Assembly (NCBI RefSeq): GCF_031844685.1
Contig: NZ_CP134605.1
Coordinates: 4,151,001-4,215,000 of the forward strand
DNA: 64,000 nt
Reading direction: 5' to 3'
DNA from: Streptomyces sp. ITFR-21
GTDB taxonomy: Bacteria; Actinomycetota; Actinomycetes; Streptomycetales; Streptomycetaceae
Under the pieces are notes generated by a model, which did not search any database, was not told the DNA's origin, and saw only the letters and a list, made by a program, of their open reading frames with translations. The translations under genes were made by a program, and so were the position numbers. Below, in pieces: positions 1-10,898 of this stretch. Each line of letters starts with the position of its first letter. The stretch's first letter is position 1.

Positions 1-1307
1 CGTTCAAGAACAAGGGTGTCCAGCCGCTGCTCGACGCGGTCGTACGCTTCCTCCCGTCGCCGGTCGACATCGAGGCCATCGAGGGCCACGCGGTCAACAA
101 CGCCGACGAGGTCGTCAAGCGCCGGCCGTCCGACGACGAGCCGCTGTCCGCCCTGGCGTTCAAGATCATGAGCGACCCGCACCTGGGCAAGCTCACCTTC
201 GTCCGGATCTACTCCGGGCGCCTCGAGGCGGGTTCGGCCGTGCTGAACTCGGTGAAGGGAAAGAAGGAGCGCATCGGCAAGATCTACCGCATGCACGCGA
301 ACAAGCGTGAGGAGATCGAGTCGGTGGGCGCCGGCGACATCGTCGCCGTGATGGGCCTGAAGCAGACCACCACCGGTGAGACGCTGAGCGACGACAAGAA
401 CCCGGTGATCCTGGAGTCCATGGACTTCCCGGCGCCGGTCATCCAGGTCGCGATCGAGCCCAAGTCCAAGGGCGACCAGGAGAAGCTGGGTATCGCCATC
501 CAGCGGCTCGCGGAGGAGGACCCCTCCTTCCAGGTCCACTCGGACGAGGAGACCGGCCAGACCATCATCGGCGGCATGGGCGAACTGCACCTGGAGGTGC
601 TGGTCGACCGGATGCGGCGCGAGTTCAAGGTCGAGGCCAACGTCGGCAAGCCGCAGGTCGCCTACCGCGAGACCATCCGCAAGACCGTCGAGCGCATTGA
701 CTACACCCACAAGAAGCAGACCGGTGGCACCGGTCAGTTCGCCAAGGTGCAGATCATGCTCGAACCGCTCGAAGGCGGCGACGCCACCTACGAGTTCGTC
801 AACAAGGTCACCGGTGGCCGTATCCCCAGGGAGTACATCCCGTCGGTGGACGCGGGCGCGCAGGAGGCCATGAAGTTCGGCATCCTGGCCGGCTACGAGA
901 TGGTGGGCGTCCGCGTCACCCTGATCGACGGCGGCTACCACGAGGTCGACTCCTCCGAGCTGGCGTTCAAGATCGCCGGATCGCAGGCGTTCAAGGAGGG
1001 TGCCCGCAAGGCGAGCCCCGTACTCCTCGAACCGATGATGGCCGTCGAGGTCACCACGCCCGAGGACTACATGGGCGATGTCATCGGCGACCTCAACTCC
1101 CGCCGCGGCCAGATCCAGGCCATGGAGGAGCGCAGCGGCGCCCGGGTCGTCAAGGGCCTGGTCCCGCTGTCGGAGATGTTCGGCTACGTCGGTGACCTGC
1201 GGTCCAAGACCTCGGGCCGGGCCAGCTATTCCATGCAGTTCGACTCCTACGCCGAGGTTCCGCGGAACGTCGCCGAGGAGATCATCGCGAAGGCCAAGGG
1301 CGAGTGA
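1..1307 (+). CDS. fusA: Elongation factor G, C-terminal part (5' end outside window)
   Basis: This is the 3' part of the translocation GTPase EF-G, which moves tRNA and mRNA through the ribosome. The frame is open from base 3 to the TGA at 1305-1307. It covers the end of the G domain and domains II to V; domain IV is recognisable from the segment around the loop [15 protein letters not shown]. The GTP-binding motifs lie upstream of the window. It is followed 150 bases later by tuf, the usual str-operon order rpsL-rpsG-fusA-tuf. Identity is secure; the true start is not visible. Confidence 0.97.
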   Translation, partial: FKNKGVQPLLDAVVRFLPSPVDIEAIEGHAVNNADEVVKRRPSDDEPLSALAFKIMSDPHLGKLTFVRIYSGRLEAGSAVLNSVKGKKERIGKIYRMHANKREEIESVGAGDIVAVMGLKQTTTGETLSDDKNPVILESMDFPAPVIQVAIEPKSKGDQEKLGIAIQRLAEEDPSFQVHSDEETGQTIIGGMGELHLEVLVDRMRREFKVEANVGKPQVAYRETIRKTVERIDYTHKKQTGGTGQFAKVQIMLEPLEGGDATYEFVNKVTGGRIPREYIPSVDAGAQEAMKFGILAGYEMVGVRVTLIDGGYHEVDSSELAFKIAGSQAFKEGARKASPVLLEPMMAVEVTTPEDYMGDVIGDLNSRRGQIQAMEERSGARVVKGLVPLSEMFGYVGDLRSKTSGRASYSMQFDSYAEVPRNVAEEIIAKAKGE

Positions 1308-1457
1308 CACTGCTCTAGGCTTGACAGCAGGCTATCGGGGCATTCCGCCGCAATCCGCGAGGACGGCGGGCGGATTGCCCCGGCGGTCGGCATCCCAGCA
1401 AAGATCACCTGGCGCCGATGAAGCAAGGCGTACAGATCCACTCCCAGGAGGACCCCA

Positions 1458-2651
<1,194 letters not shown>

Positions 2652-2677
2652 TCGGTACCGGGCTCCGGCCCGAACAG

Positions 2678-2713
2678 CAGGCCCCGCACCGCCTCAGGGC
2701 GGCGCGGGGCCTG
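2678..2713 (+). terminator. Strong hairpin after tuf
   Basis: CAGGCCCCGC (2678-2687) pairs perfectly with GCGGGGCCTG (2704-2713), and an inner CCGCC/GGCGG pair closes a 4-base loop. It lies 26 bases after the tuf stop and probably ends the str-operon transcript. No U-tract follows, as is common in high-GC actinomycetes. Confidence 0.8.
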
Positions 2714-2741
2714 CCCGCGTTTCCGGCGGCGGGCCGCCGGG

Positions 2742-3081
2742 TCAGGCGACGGTCTCGGCGACCGGGACCCGCTCCTCGATGAAGGTCGCGGCCTGGTCGA
2801 AGCCGCCCAGCCGCAGCGCGTGCCGGATCTCCTCCCGGGCGCCGTCGACCAGGATCTCCACCTCCCGGGCCAGGTGCTGCTGGGCGAAGGCCAGGCAGCG
2901 CACCCCGGTCGGGGCCAGCGAGTTCAGCTCGTGCACCCGCAGCACCAGCAGCCGCGGCTGTTTGCGCACGGCCTGGTCGACCAGGGAGCGCAGGATCTGG
3001 GCGCTGGGTCGTCGCAGTCGCCGGACAGGTGGATGCTGGCGACGGAGCCGGAGAATCCGAGGAAGGCGTCAAAGCTCATGA
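2742..3081 (-). pseudogene. STAS-domain (anti-anti-sigma-like) gene, frameshifted
   Basis: Read on the minus strand, an ATG at 3081 opens MSFDAFLGFSGSVASIHLSG and then loses frame near 3020. In the next frame the text continues as AQILRSLVDQAVRK...LLVLRVHELNSLAPTGVRCLAF down to the stop at 2742. Joined, the two frames give about 110 residues resembling a STAS domain such as anti-sigma-factor antagonists. The ATG overlaps the stop of the upstream chimeric frame as ATGA, so the two were once translationally coupled. The frameshift could be a real mutation or an assembly error. Family assignment is by pattern only. Confidence 0.5.
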
Positions 3082-3819
3082 CGGGTGTCCTTTGTCGGGG
3101 CGGGCGGTGAGTACGACGGTGCTGCGGCCGGCCAGCAGCAGGCTGTCCCGGCCGGGCAGCGGGATCTCCCCGTGCGGCGGCCGGGCGGGGAACCCGTCCG
3201 CCGCCGCGGTGTCGGCGAACAGGTGCCAGTCCGTGCCCGGCGGCGGTGCCGGCAAACCGGCCCTGGCCGGTTCCGGGCCGCTGTTGGCGGCCAGGTAGAC
3301 GGTGTCCTGGCGGCCGTCGGCGTCCTGCCGGTGCAGCGCCATGGCGTGGCTGTCCTTGAGCCGCTCGTTGCCGGGCAGGTACGGGGTGCCCTGCGCCTGG
3401 ACGGTGAAGGAGACCGCGCCCTCGTCGTGGTCCAGGAAGAACGCGCTGTAGACGCCGGTGGCCGCGCCCAGCTGCTGGGCGGTGGACAGCAGGGCGCTGG
3501 CCGGGCCCTGCTCGTGGTCCGGCACGCCCGGGGTGCCGGAGACGGTGACCATGACGACACCGGTGACGTCGCCGAAGCCGGCCGGCGCGGTGCCGGTCAG
3601 AATCAGCGTCAGGTCACCGCTGTGCGGCAGGAAGGCGCACAGCGGCATGCCGACGGCCTGCAGGGCCAGACCGGAGAACGCGGTCACCCCGAGGCCGAGC
3701 TTCCCCGACAGCCTGGCCGCCGCCATGCCGGCGCCGGCCGCCGCGAAGCCGAGCACCGAGAACGTCAGGCCGGTCTCCAGCGGCGAGCACCCCTTGACCA
3801 GCTGGAGGTTCAGCGTCAT
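3076..3819 (-). pseudogene. Chimeric open frame: MFS-transporter piece joined to GlgX-like C-terminus
   Basis: The 247-residue frame has two unrelated halves. Residues 1 to about 118 (MTLNLQLVKGCSPLETGL... to STAQQLGAATGV) resemble the middle of a DHA2-type drug efflux transporter, but begin inside the protein and contain only a few membrane helices. From about residue 120 the sequence is soluble. Its end (DTVYLAANSG...DWHLFADTA...LLLAGRSTVVLTAR) resembles the C-terminal beta domain of glycogen-debranching or isoamylase-type enzymes. Neither half could be functional alone. I infer a deletion join of two genes rather than a designed fusion. Confidence 0.5.
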
Positions 3820-4258
3820 CGCCGCGCTTCTGGTGTTCCTGTTCCACCCGCTCTACGAGCACCCCTTCGCCGACAAGGGGGCCGCGCACGTCTACAACGC
3901 GATATTCGGGCAGGGAGGGTGGGTCGGCGTCGGCTTCTTCTTGGTGCTGAGCGGCTTCGTCCTCACCTGGCCGGCGCGTCCCACCGATACCGTCGGGCGC
4001 TTCTACCGGCGGCGCTTCCTCAAGGTCGCGCCCAACCACCTCGTCACCTACGGCGCCGCCCTGGTGATCTTCCTGGTGATCGGCCAGACGCTCGGCGGCT
4101 GGAAAACCCTGCCCCACCTCTTCCTGCTGCACGCCTGGTTCCCGCAGTTCGCCATCGAGACCAGCGTCAACCCGGTCTCCTGGTCGCTGTCGGTCGAGGC
4201 GCTGTTCTCCGTGTCCTTCCCGTTCCTGCTCCGGCTGGTCGACCGGATCCGCCCGGGG
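3813..4258 (+). pseudogene. Acyltransferase-3 (OafA/YrhL type) N-terminal fragment
   Basis: An open plus-strand frame reads VIAALLVFLFHPLYEHPF, GGWVGVGFFLVLSGFVLTW, FYRRRFLKVAPNHLVTY and NPVSWSLSVEALFSVSFP. These are hallmark segments of membrane acyltransferase-3 proteins, which acylate sugars or lipids. The fragment lacks the first residues and the whole C-terminal half. It abuts, head to head, the start of the MFS fragment at about 3815, and ends at about 4258 just before the S10 leader. It is a gene remnant, not an intact enzyme. Confidence 0.6.
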
Positions 4259-4674
4259 GGCCACGGGCCCGCGGGCGGCCCGGGTTTGGGCCGCCGTGGC
4301 GTGCGGGTAAGCTACCCGGCTCGATTGGCGTCGGGTACGTGCGTTGTGGCAGACTACCCAAGTTGCTCGGTCGAGCGCCGATGCTGCGCGCCTCCCGTCG
4401 GGAGGACCGGAAGCGAGTCCCACAGTACTCGTCGCCTTATCTGCCCCCGCGGGGGCAGCGCTGAGGCGGACGTACGGGAATCTTCCGGGAAGCGCCAGCG
4501 CGGCTCCGGCCAGGCATCCGGTGGGTGAGATCTCCCACGCAGACCCTTCGGGCAGGGCTTTCCGGGCGTTCGCGTATCCGGGAAACCATGGCGAGGGGTG
4601 CGACACGCCCGACCGCGTGGGTCGGGCAAGCGGGTGCCAGAGCGTAAAAAAGAGACAAGGACTACGGAGTAGCC
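4259..4674 (+). promoter_or_regulatory. Leader and probable promoter region of the S10 operon
   Basis: This 416-base gap holds no credible gene. It carries a perfect 18-base palindrome, CTGCCCCCG/CGGGGGCAG, at 4441-4458, which can form a hairpin in the leader. A possible -10 (CAGACT, 4350-4355) lies downstream of a TTGGCG at 4325-4330, but their spacing of 19 is long, so the promoter call is tentative. The ribosome site before rpsJ is weak (AAGGA with several purines). Confidence 0.4.
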
Positions 4675-4983
4675 ATGGCGGGACAGAAGATCCGCATCCG
4701 GCTCAAGGCCTACGACCACGAGGTCATCGACTCCTCGGCGAAGAAGATCGTCGAGACGGTGACGCGTACTGGTGCGCAGGTCGCGGGCCCGGTGCCGCTG
4801 CCCACTGAGAAGAACGTGTACTGCGTCATCAAGTCGCCGCACAAGTACAAGGACTCGCGCGAGCACTTCGAGATGCGCACGCACAAGCGCCTGATCGACA
4901 TCCTCGACCCGACGCCCAAGACCGTTGACTCGCTGATGCGCCTGGACCTGCCGGCCGGCGTCGACATCGAGATCAAGCTCTGA
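4675..4983 (+). CDS. rpsJ: 30S ribosomal protein S10 (uS10)
   Basis: S10 binds the 30S head and, as NusE, takes part in transcription antitermination. The 102-residue protein begins [19 protein letters not shown], the standard actinobacterial start, and has normal length. It is the first gene of the S10 cluster and is followed 14 bases later by rplC. Confidence 0.98.
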   Translation: MAGQKIRIRLKAYDHEVIDSSAKKIVETVTRTGAQVAGPVPLPTEKNVYCVIKSPHKYKDSREHFEMRTHKRLIDILDPTPKTVDSLMRLDLPAGVDIEIKL

Positions 4984-4997
4984 GAGGCACGGAGAAG

Positions 4998-5642
4998 ATG
5001 ACCAAGCAGATCAAGGGCATTCTGGGCGAGAAGCTCGGCATGACCCAGGTCTGGGACGAGAACAACCGTGTCGTCCCGGTGACCGTGGTCAAGGCCGGCC
5101 CGAACGTCGTGACCCAGGTGCGTACCAACGACACCGACGGCTACGAGTCGGTGCAGCTCGCCTTCGGCGAGATCGACCCGCGCAAGGTGAACAAGCCGCT
5201 CAAGGGCCACTTCGCGAAGGCCGACGTCACCCCCCGCCGCCACCTGGTGGAGCTGCGCACCGCCGACGCCGGCGAGTACTCGCTCGGCCAGGAGATCACC
5301 GCCGAGGTGTTCGAGGCCGGCGTCAAGGTCGACGTGACCGGCAAGAGCAAGGGCAAGGGCTTCGCCGGTGTCATGAAGCGTCACAACTTCAAGGGCCTCG
5401 GCGCCGGGCACGGCGTGCAGCGCAAGCACCGCTCGCCGGGCTCCATCGGCGGCTGCGCCACCCCCGGCCGCGTGTTCAAGGGCCTGCGGATGGCGGGCCG
5501 TATGGGCAACGAGCGGGTCACCACCCAGAACCTGACCGTCCACGCCGTTGACGCGGAGAAGGGCCTGCTGCTCATCAAGGGCGCGGTCCCCGGTCCGAAC
5601 GGCGGCCTCGTCCTGGTCCGCACCGCGGCCAAGGGGGCCTGA
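4998..5642 (+). CDS. rplC: 50S ribosomal protein L3 (uL3)
   Basis: L3 is an early assembly protein of the large subunit that reaches toward the peptidyl-transferase centre. The 214-residue protein starts [20 protein letters not shown], and its loop segment around [19 protein letters not shown] is intact. The start follows GGCACGGAGAAG. rplD follows after 5 bases, indicating one transcript. Confidence 0.98.
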   Translation: MTKQIKGILGEKLGMTQVWDENNRVVPVTVVKAGPNVVTQVRTNDTDGYESVQLAFGEIDPRKVNKPLKGHFAKADVTPRRHLVELRTADAGEYSLGQEITAEVFEAGVKVDVTGKSKGKGFAGVMKRHNFKGLGAGHGVQRKHRSPGSIGGCATPGRVFKGLRMAGRMGNERVTTQNLTVHAVDAEKGLLLIKGAVPGPNGGLVLVRTAAKGA

Positions 5643-5647
5643 GGGAT

Positions 5648-6307
5648 ATGACCACTGTTGACATCCTGTCGCCCGCGGGCGACACCACCGGGACGCTTGA
5701 GCTCCCGGCCGAGATCTTCGACGCCAAGGTCAGCATCCCGCTGATCCACCAGGTCGTCGTCGCGCAGCTGGCCGCGGCCCGCCAGGGCACGCACAAGGTC
5801 AAGACGCGCGGCGAGGTCCGCGGTGGTGGCAAGAAGCCGTACCGCCAGAAGGGCACCGGCCGCGCCCGCCAGGGCTCGACCCGCGCGCCCCAGTTCGCCG
5901 GCGGCGGCGTCGTGCACGGCCCCGTGCCGCGCGACTACTCGCAGCGGACCCCCAAGAAGATGAAGGCCGCCGCGCTGCGCGGTGCCCTCACCGACCGGGC
6001 CCGCCACGACCGCGTCCACGTCGTGACCGGCGTCGTCGAGGGCGAGTCCCCGTCGACCAAGGCCGCCAAGACGCTGCTCGGCAAGATCAGTGAGCGCAAG
6101 AACGTGCTCCTGGTCGTCGAGCGGAGCGACGAGGCCGCGTGGCTGTCCGCCCGGAACCTGCCCCAGGTGCACATCCTGGACGCCGGCCAGCTGAACACCT
6201 ACGACGTGCTCGTCTCCGACGACGTCATCTTCACCAAGGCGGCCTTCGACCGTTTTGTCGGTGTCCCCGGTAACGGCGCCGCCGAGACCGAAGGGAGCGA
6301 CGCCTGA
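5648..6307 (+). CDS. rplD: 50S ribosomal protein L4 (uL4)
   Basis: L4 is an early-assembly large-subunit protein whose extended loop lines the exit tunnel. In enterobacteria it also represses the S10 operon; whether it does here is not shown. The 219-residue protein has the basic loop [20 protein letters not shown] typical of L4. Its stop overlaps the rplW start by one base. Confidence 0.98.
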   Translation: MTTVDILSPAGDTTGTLELPAEIFDAKVSIPLIHQVVVAQLAAARQGTHKVKTRGEVRGGGKKPYRQKGTGRARQGSTRAPQFAGGGVVHGPVPRDYSQRTPKKMKAAALRGALTDRARHDRVHVVTGVVEGESPSTKAAKTLLGKISERKNVLLVVERSDEAAWLSARNLPQVHILDAGQLNTYDVLVSDDVIFTKAAFDRFVGVPGNGAAETEGSDA

Positions 6308-6651
6308 TGGCCGAGCCGACCGACACGCAGACCGAGACCCTGGTCACCAGCAAGACGTACACGGACCCCCGTGACCTCTTGATCAAGCCGGTGGTCTCGG
6401 AGAAGAGCTACGCGCTGCTGGACGAGAACAAGTACACGTTCGTCGTCGACCCGCGCGCCAACAAGACCCAGATCAAGCAGGCCGTCGAGGCGGTCTTCCG
6501 GGTCCGGGTCACCGGGGTCAACACGATCAACCGGCAGGGCAAGCGCAAGCGCACCCGCACCGGTTTCGGAAAGCGCGCCAACACCAAGCGCGCCATCGTG
6601 ACCCTTGCCGAGGGCGACCGCATCGACATCTTCGGCGGCCCGGTCTCCTGA
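6307..6651 (+). CDS. rplW: 50S ribosomal protein L23 (uL23)
   Basis: L23 sits at the tunnel exit and docks trigger factor and the signal recognition particle. The protein is 114 residues. A short acidic N-terminal stretch precedes the conserved core [20 protein letters not shown]. The ATG overlaps the rplD TGA, so the two are probably translationally coupled. Confidence 0.97.
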   Translation: MAEPTDTQTETLVTSKTYTDPRDLLIKPVVSEKSYALLDENKYTFVVDPRANKTQIKQAVEAVFRVRVTGVNTINRQGKRKRTRTGFGKRANTKRAIVTLAEGDRIDIFGGPVS

Positions 6652-6699
6652 CGGAGGCCGGATCGAGTCGAAGTCCTGAATTCATCCGAGGACTGAGAA

Positions 6700-7536
6700 A
6701 TGGGTATCCGCAAGTACAAGCCGACGACCCCGGGCCGTCGTGGCTCCAGCGTCGCCGACTTCGTCGAAATCACGCGGTCCACGCCGGAGAAGTCGCTGGT
6801 CCGCCCGCTGCACAGCAAGGGCGGCCGTAACAACGCCGGTCGTGTGACCGCTCGTCACCAGGGCGGCGGCCACAAGCGCGCCTACCGGGTCATCGACTTC
6901 CGTCGGCACGACAAGGACGGCGTGCCCGCCAAGGTCGCGCACATCGAGTACGACCCCAACCGCACCGCGCGCATCGCGCTGCTGCACTACGCGGACGGCG
7001 AGAAGCGCTACATCCTCGCCCCCGCCCGCCTGCAGCAGGGCGACCGGGTGGAGAACGGCGCGGGCGCCGACATCAAGCCGGGCAACAACCTGCCGCTGCG
7101 CAACATCCCGGTCGGTACCACGATCCACGCGATCGAGCTGCGGCCCGGCGGCGGCGCGAAGATCTCCCGCTCCGCGGGCGCTTCGGTCCAGCTGCTGGCG
7201 AAGGAGGGCAACATGGCCACCCTTCGCATGCCGTCCGGCGAGGTCCGGATGGTCGACGTCCGCTGCCGCGCCACCATCGGCGAGGTCGGCAACGCCGAGC
7301 AGTCGAACATCAACTGGGGCAAGGCCGGCCGCATGCGGTGGAAGGGCGTCCGCCCGACCGTCCGCGGTGTCGCCATGAACCCGGTGGACCACCCGCACGG
7401 TGGTGGTGAGGGCAAGACCTCCGGTGGTCGCCACCCGGTCTCCCCGTGGGGTCAGAAGGAAGGTCGTACTCGTTCGCCGAAGAAGGCGAGCAGCAAGTAC
7501 ATCGTCCGCCGCCGCAAGACGAACAAGAAGCGCTAG
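6700..7536 (+). CDS. rplB: 50S ribosomal protein L2 (uL2)
   Basis: L2 contacts the peptidyl-transferase centre and the subunit interface. The 278-residue protein is full length and has the conserved [13 protein letters not shown] segment, which contains the histidine important for peptidyl transfer, near residues 226-238. The C-terminus is basic. It lies 48 bases after rplW and 12 bases before rpsS. Confidence 0.98.
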   Translation: MGIRKYKPTTPGRRGSSVADFVEITRSTPEKSLVRPLHSKGGRNNAGRVTARHQGGGHKRAYRVIDFRRHDKDGVPAKVAHIEYDPNRTARIALLHYADGEKRYILAPARLQQGDRVENGAGADIKPGNNLPLRNIPVGTTIHAIELRPGGGAKISRSAGASVQLLAKEGNMATLRMPSGEVRMVDVRCRATIGEVGNAEQSNINWGKAGRMRWKGVRPTVRGVAMNPVDHPHGGGEGKTSGGRHPVSPWGQKEGRTRSPKKASSKYIVRRRKTNKKR

Positions 7537-7548
7537 GAGCGGGTGTAG

Positions 7549-7830
7549 ATGCCGCGCAGTCTCAAGAAGGGCCCCTTCGTCGACGACCACCTGATCAAAA
7601 AGGTGGACGTGCAGAACGAGGCCGGCTCCAAGAACGTCATCAAGACCTGGTCCCGCCGCTCGATGATCATCCCGGCCATGCTGGGCCACACGATCGCGGT
7701 ACACGACGGCCGTAAGCACGTCCCGGTGTTTGTCACTGAGTCGATGGTCGGCCACAAGCTCGGCGAGTTCGCGCCGACCCGTACCTTCCGCGGCCACGAG
7801 AAGGACGACCGCAAGTCGCGTCGTCGCTGA
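7549..7830 (+). CDS. rpsS: 30S ribosomal protein S19 (uS19)
   Basis: S19 is a 30S head protein near the A site. The 93-residue protein begins [15 protein letters not shown] and contains the conserved [17 protein letters not shown]. Length and start are standard. It lies between rplB and rplV in the normal order. Confidence 0.98.
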   Translation: MPRSLKKGPFVDDHLIKKVDVQNEAGSKNVIKTWSRRSMIIPAMLGHTIAVHDGRKHVPVFVTESMVGHKLGEFAPTRTFRGHEKDDRKSRRR

Positions 7831-7894
7831 CAGCGGCCCGTGACCAGGCGCGTCGGACGCGACGACAGACATGACAGACACTGAAGGGACGACC

Positions 7895-8242
7895 ATGGAA
7901 GCCAGGGCCCAGGCGCGGTACATCCGCGTCACGCCCATGAAGGCCCGCCGCGTGGTGGACCTCATCCGTGGCTTGGATGCCACGGAGGCTCAGGCGGTCC
8001 TGCGTTTCACCCCGCAGGCCGCGAGCGTGCCGGTCGGCAAGGTGCTGGACAGCGCCATCGCCAACGCCGCGCACAACTACGACCACACGGACGCCGAGTC
8101 GCTGTTCATCAGCGAGGCGTACGTCGATGAGGGCCCGACCCTGAAGCGGTTCCGGCCGCGCGCCCAGGGCCGTGCCTACCGGATCCGCAAGCGGACCAGC
8201 CACATCACCGTGGTCGTCGCCAGCAAGGAAGGGACCCGGTAA
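7895..8242 (+). CDS. rplV: 50S ribosomal protein L22 (uL22)
   Basis: L22 lines the exit tunnel with a long beta hairpin and is a site of macrolide-resistance mutations. I chose ATG 7895 ([19 protein letters not shown], 115 residues) because it follows GAAGGGACGACC and gives the usual Streptomyces N-terminus. An ATG 24 bases upstream (7871) would add eight unusual residues. The stop overlaps the rpsC start by one base. Confidence 0.95.
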   Translation: MEARAQARYIRVTPMKARRVVDLIRGLDATEAQAVLRFTPQAASVPVGKVLDSAIANAAHNYDHTDAESLFISEAYVDEGPTLKRFRPRAQGRAYRIRKRTSHITVVVASKEGTR

Positions 8243-9099
8243 TGGGCCAGAAGGTTAACCCGTACGGGTTCCGGCTCGGCATCACCACGGACTTCAAGTC
8301 CCGGTGGTACGCCGACAAGCTGTACAAGGACTACGTCAAGGAAGACGTCGCCATCCGCCGGATGATGACGCAGGGCATGGAGCGGGCCGGCATCTCCAAG
8401 GTGGAGATCGAGCGCACCCGCGACCGCGTCCGCGTCGACATCCACACCGCCCGGCCGGGCATCGTCATCGGCCGCCGCGGCGCGGAGGCCGACCGGATCC
8501 GCGGCGACCTGGAGAAGCTGACCGGCAAGCAGGTCCAGCTGAACATCCTCGAGGTCAAGAACCCGGAGATGGACGCCCAGCTGGTGGCCCAGGCCGTCGC
8601 CGAGCAGCTGTCCTCCCGCGTCTCCTTCCGCCGTGCCATGCGCAAGAGCATGCAGGGCACCCTGAAGGCCGGCGCCAAGGGCATCAAGATCCAGTGCGGC
8701 GGCCGTCTCGGCGGCGCCGAGATGTCCCGCTCGGAGTTCTACCGCGAGGGCCGGGTCCCCCTGCACACCCTGCGCGCCAACGTGGACTACGGCTTCTTCG
8801 AGGCCAAGACCACCTTCGGCCGGATCGGTGTGAAGGTCTGGATCTACAAGGGCGACGTCAAGAACATCGCCGAGGTCCGCGCCGACAACGCCGCCGCCCG
8901 CGCCGGCAACCGCCCGGCCCGCGGTGGCGGCAACGAGCGTCCGCAGCGCCGCGGTGGCGAGCGCGGTGAGCGCGGCGCCGAGCGCGGTGGCCGCGGCCGC
9001 CGTCCGCAGACCGACGGCGCCCCCGCGACCGCCAAGGCGGAGGCCCCGGCGGCCGTCGCCGAGGCCCCGGCCGCGGAGACCCCCGGAACGGAAGGCTGA
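8242..9099 (+). CDS. rpsC: 30S ribosomal protein S3 (uS3)
   Basis: S3 forms part of the mRNA entry site. The 285-residue protein has the KH domain ([20 protein letters not shown] near residues 74-93) and the conserved C-terminal S3 domain. After about residue 215 comes a low-complexity tail rich in Arg/Gly (repeated RGGERGE-type units) and then Ala/Pro. Such tails are usual in actinomycete S3 and make it longer than the 233-residue E. coli protein. Confidence 0.97.
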   Translation: MGQKVNPYGFRLGITTDFKSRWYADKLYKDYVKEDVAIRRMMTQGMERAGISKVEIERTRDRVRVDIHTARPGIVIGRRGAEADRIRGDLEKLTGKQVQLNILEVKNPEMDAQLVAQAVAEQLSSRVSFRRAMRKSMQGTLKAGAKGIKIQCGGRLGGAEMSRSEFYREGRVPLHTLRANVDYGFFEAKTTFGRIGVKVWIYKGDVKNIAEVRADNAAARAGNRPARGGGNERPQRRGGERGERGAERGGRGRRPQTDGAPATAKAEAPAAVAEAPAAETPGTEG

Positions 9100-9104
9100 G
9101 TACC

Positions 9105-9524
9105 ATGCTGATCCCCCGCAGGGTCAAGCACCGCAAGCAGCACCACCCCGGCCGTGACGGCATGGCCAAGGGCGGCACCGAGCTGGCGTTCGGCGAGTTC
9201 GGCCTGCAGGCCGTCACCCCCGCCTACGTGACCAACCGGCAGATCGAGTCCGCTCGTATCTCCATCACCCGGCACATCAAGCGCGGCGGCAAGGTCTGGA
9301 TCAACATCTACCCGGACCGCCCGCTGACCAAGAAGCCCGCCGAGACCCGCATGGGCTCCGGCAAGGGCTCGCCGGAGTGGTGGATCGCGAACGTCAAGCC
9401 CGGACGGGTGATGTTCGAGCTGTCCTTCCCGAACGAGAAGGTTGCCCGCGAGGCGCTGACCCGCGCCGCGCACAAGCTTCCGATGAAGTGCCGCATCGTG
9501 CGGCGCGAGGCAGGTGAGTCGTGA
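9105..9524 (+). CDS. rplP: 50S ribosomal protein L16 (uL16)
   Basis: L16 binds near the A-site tRNA elbow. The 139-residue protein starts [19 protein letters not shown] and contains the conserved [12 protein letters not shown]. Length is normal. Its TGA overlaps the rpmC start. Confidence 0.97.
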   Translation: MLIPRRVKHRKQHHPGRDGMAKGGTELAFGEFGLQAVTPAYVTNRQIESARISITRHIKRGGKVWINIYPDRPLTKKPAETRMGSGKGSPEWWIANVKPGRVMFELSFPNEKVAREALTRAAHKLPMKCRIVRREAGES

Positions 9525-9766
9525 TGGCGGCCGGTACCAAGGCGACCGAGCTGCGCCAGCTCGGCGACGAGGAGCTCGTCGGCAAGCTGCGTGAGGCCAA
9601 GGAGGAGCTGTTCAACCTCCGCTTCCAGGGCGCCACCGGACAGCTGGAGAACAACTCCCGGCTCAAGACCGTCCGCAAGGACATCGCCCGGATCTACACG
9701 CTGATGCGCGAGCGCGAGCTGGGCATCGAGACCGTGGAAACGGTGGAGACGGTGGAGAGCGCCTGA
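9524..9766 (+). CDS. rpmC: 50S ribosomal protein L29 (uL29)
   Basis: L29 sits beside L23 at the tunnel exit. I place the start at ATG 9524 ([14 protein letters not shown], 80 residues), which overlaps the rplP TGA by one base. A GTG at 9521 would add only one residue. The C-terminus reads [14 protein letters not shown], with a three-residue ETV unit present three times; the S. coelicolor protein as I remember it ends GIETVESA. This extends a normally short tail by six residues. Confidence 0.95.
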   Translation: MAAGTKATELRQLGDEELVGKLREAKEELFNLRFQGATGQLENNSRLKTVRKDIARIYTLMRERELGIETVETVETVESA

Positions 9767-10071
9767 TGAGCGAGAGCAACGTGACGACTGCAGACAACGG
9801 CTCCGCCGCGGACGCCACCGAGCGCGGCTTCCGCAAGACCCGTGAGGGTCTGGTGGTCAGCGACAAGATGGACAAGACCGTGGTGGTCGCCGTCGAGGAC
9901 CGTGTCAAGCACGCCCTCTACGGCAAGGTCATCCGCCGTACCAACAAGCTCAAGGCCCACGACGAGCAGAACGCCGCCGGTATCGGCGACCGCGTCCTCC
10001 TGATGGAGACCCGGCCGCTGTCCGCCACCAAGCGCTGGCGCGTCGTGGAGATCCTCGAGAAGGCCAAGTAG
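9766..10071 (+). CDS. rpsQ: 30S ribosomal protein S17 (uS17)
   Basis: S17 is a primary 16S rRNA-binding protein with an OB fold. The 101-residue protein has a short Ser/Thr-rich leader and then the core [19 protein letters not shown]. Its ATG overlaps the rpmC stop. It closes the S10 group; a 131-base gap with a strong hairpin follows. Confidence 0.97.
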   Translation: MSESNVTTADNGSAADATERGFRKTREGLVVSDKMDKTVVVAVEDRVKHALYGKVIRRTNKLKAHDEQNAAGIGDRVLLMETRPLSATKRWRVVEILEKAK

Positions 10072-10137
10072 TCCCAGGCCCGGATTCGAGGCAGTAATTC
10101 CTGCGGGGAGTCCCTCGCAGGACGGTTCCGCCAGGCT

Positions 10138-10174
10138 CGGCGGGGCCGCTCGGCACAGCCGCGCGGCCCCGCCG
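10138..10174 (+). terminator. Hairpin between rpsQ and rplN (S10/spc joint)
   Basis: CGGCGGGGCCGC (10138-10149) pairs perfectly with GCGGCCCCGCCG (10163-10174) around a 13-base loop. It lies in the 131-base gap between rpsQ and rplN, where the S10 and spc operons meet in other bacteria. It could be a terminator or attenuator that sets the level of read-through; the sequence alone does not decide. Confidence 0.6.
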
Positions 10175-10202
10175 GGAACCGGCAGACACACAGGAGACAG
10201 AC

Positions 10203-10571
10203 GTGATCCAGCAGGAGTCGCGACTTCGCGTCGCCGACAACACAGGCGCAAAGGAAATCCTTTGCATCCGTGTTCTCGGGGGCTCGGGTCGCCGCTACGC
10301 GGGCATCGGTGACGTCATCGTCGCCACCGTCAAGGACGCGATCCCCGGTGGCAACGTGAAGAAGGGCGAGGTCGTCAAGGCCGTCGTCGTGCGCACCGTC
10401 AAGGAGCGCCGCCGTGCCGACGGCTCGTACATCCGCTTCGACGAGAACGCGGCCGTCATCCTCAAGAACGATGGCGACCCGCGTGGCACCCGCATTTTCG
10501 GCCCCGTCGGCCGTGAGCTGCGCGAGAAGAAGTTCATGAAGATCGTCTCGCTGGCGCCGGAGGTGCTGTAA
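10203..10571 (+). CDS. rplN: 50S ribosomal protein L14 (uL14)
   Basis: L14 is a core large-subunit protein and the binding site of the silencing factor RsfS. The 122-residue protein begins at GTG 10203 after an AGGAGACAG ribosome site, reading [20 protein letters not shown]. It is the first gene of the spc group. Confidence 0.97.
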   Translation: MIQQESRLRVADNTGAKEILCIRVLGGSGRRYAGIGDVIVATVKDAIPGGNVKKGEVVKAVVVRTVKERRRADGSYIRFDENAAVILKNDGDPRGTRIFGPVGRELREKKFMKIVSLAPEVL

Positions 10572-10574
10572 CCG

Positions 10575-10898
10575 ATGAAGATCAAGAAGGGCGACCTGGT
10601 CCAGGTCATCACCGGTAAGGACAAGGGCAAGCAGGGCAAGGTCATCGTGGCCTACCCCCGCGAGGACCGGGTCCTGGTCGAGGGCGTCAACCGGGTCAAG
10701 AAGCACACCAAGACCGACCAGACCGACCGCGGCACGAAGACCGGCGGCATCGTCACCACCGAGGCGCCGGTCCACGTGAGCAACGTGCAGCTGGTCGTCG
10801 AGAAGGACGGGAAGAAGGTCGTGACCCGCGTCGGCTTCCGGTTCGACGACGAGGGCAACAAGATCCGCGTTGCCAAGCGGACCGGTGAGGACATCTGA
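10575..10898 (+). CDS. rplX: 50S ribosomal protein L24 (uL24)
   Basis: L24 is an assembly initiator of the large subunit. The 107-residue protein has the KOW motif at its N-terminus ([20 protein letters not shown]). It starts 3 bases after rplN, and its TGA overlaps the rplE ATG by one base. Confidence 0.97.
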   Translation: MKIKKGDLVQVITGKDKGKQGKVIVAYPREDRVLVEGVNRVKKHTKTDQTDRGTKTGGIVTTEAPVHVSNVQLVVEKDGKKVVTRVGFRFDDEGNKIRVAKRTGEDI

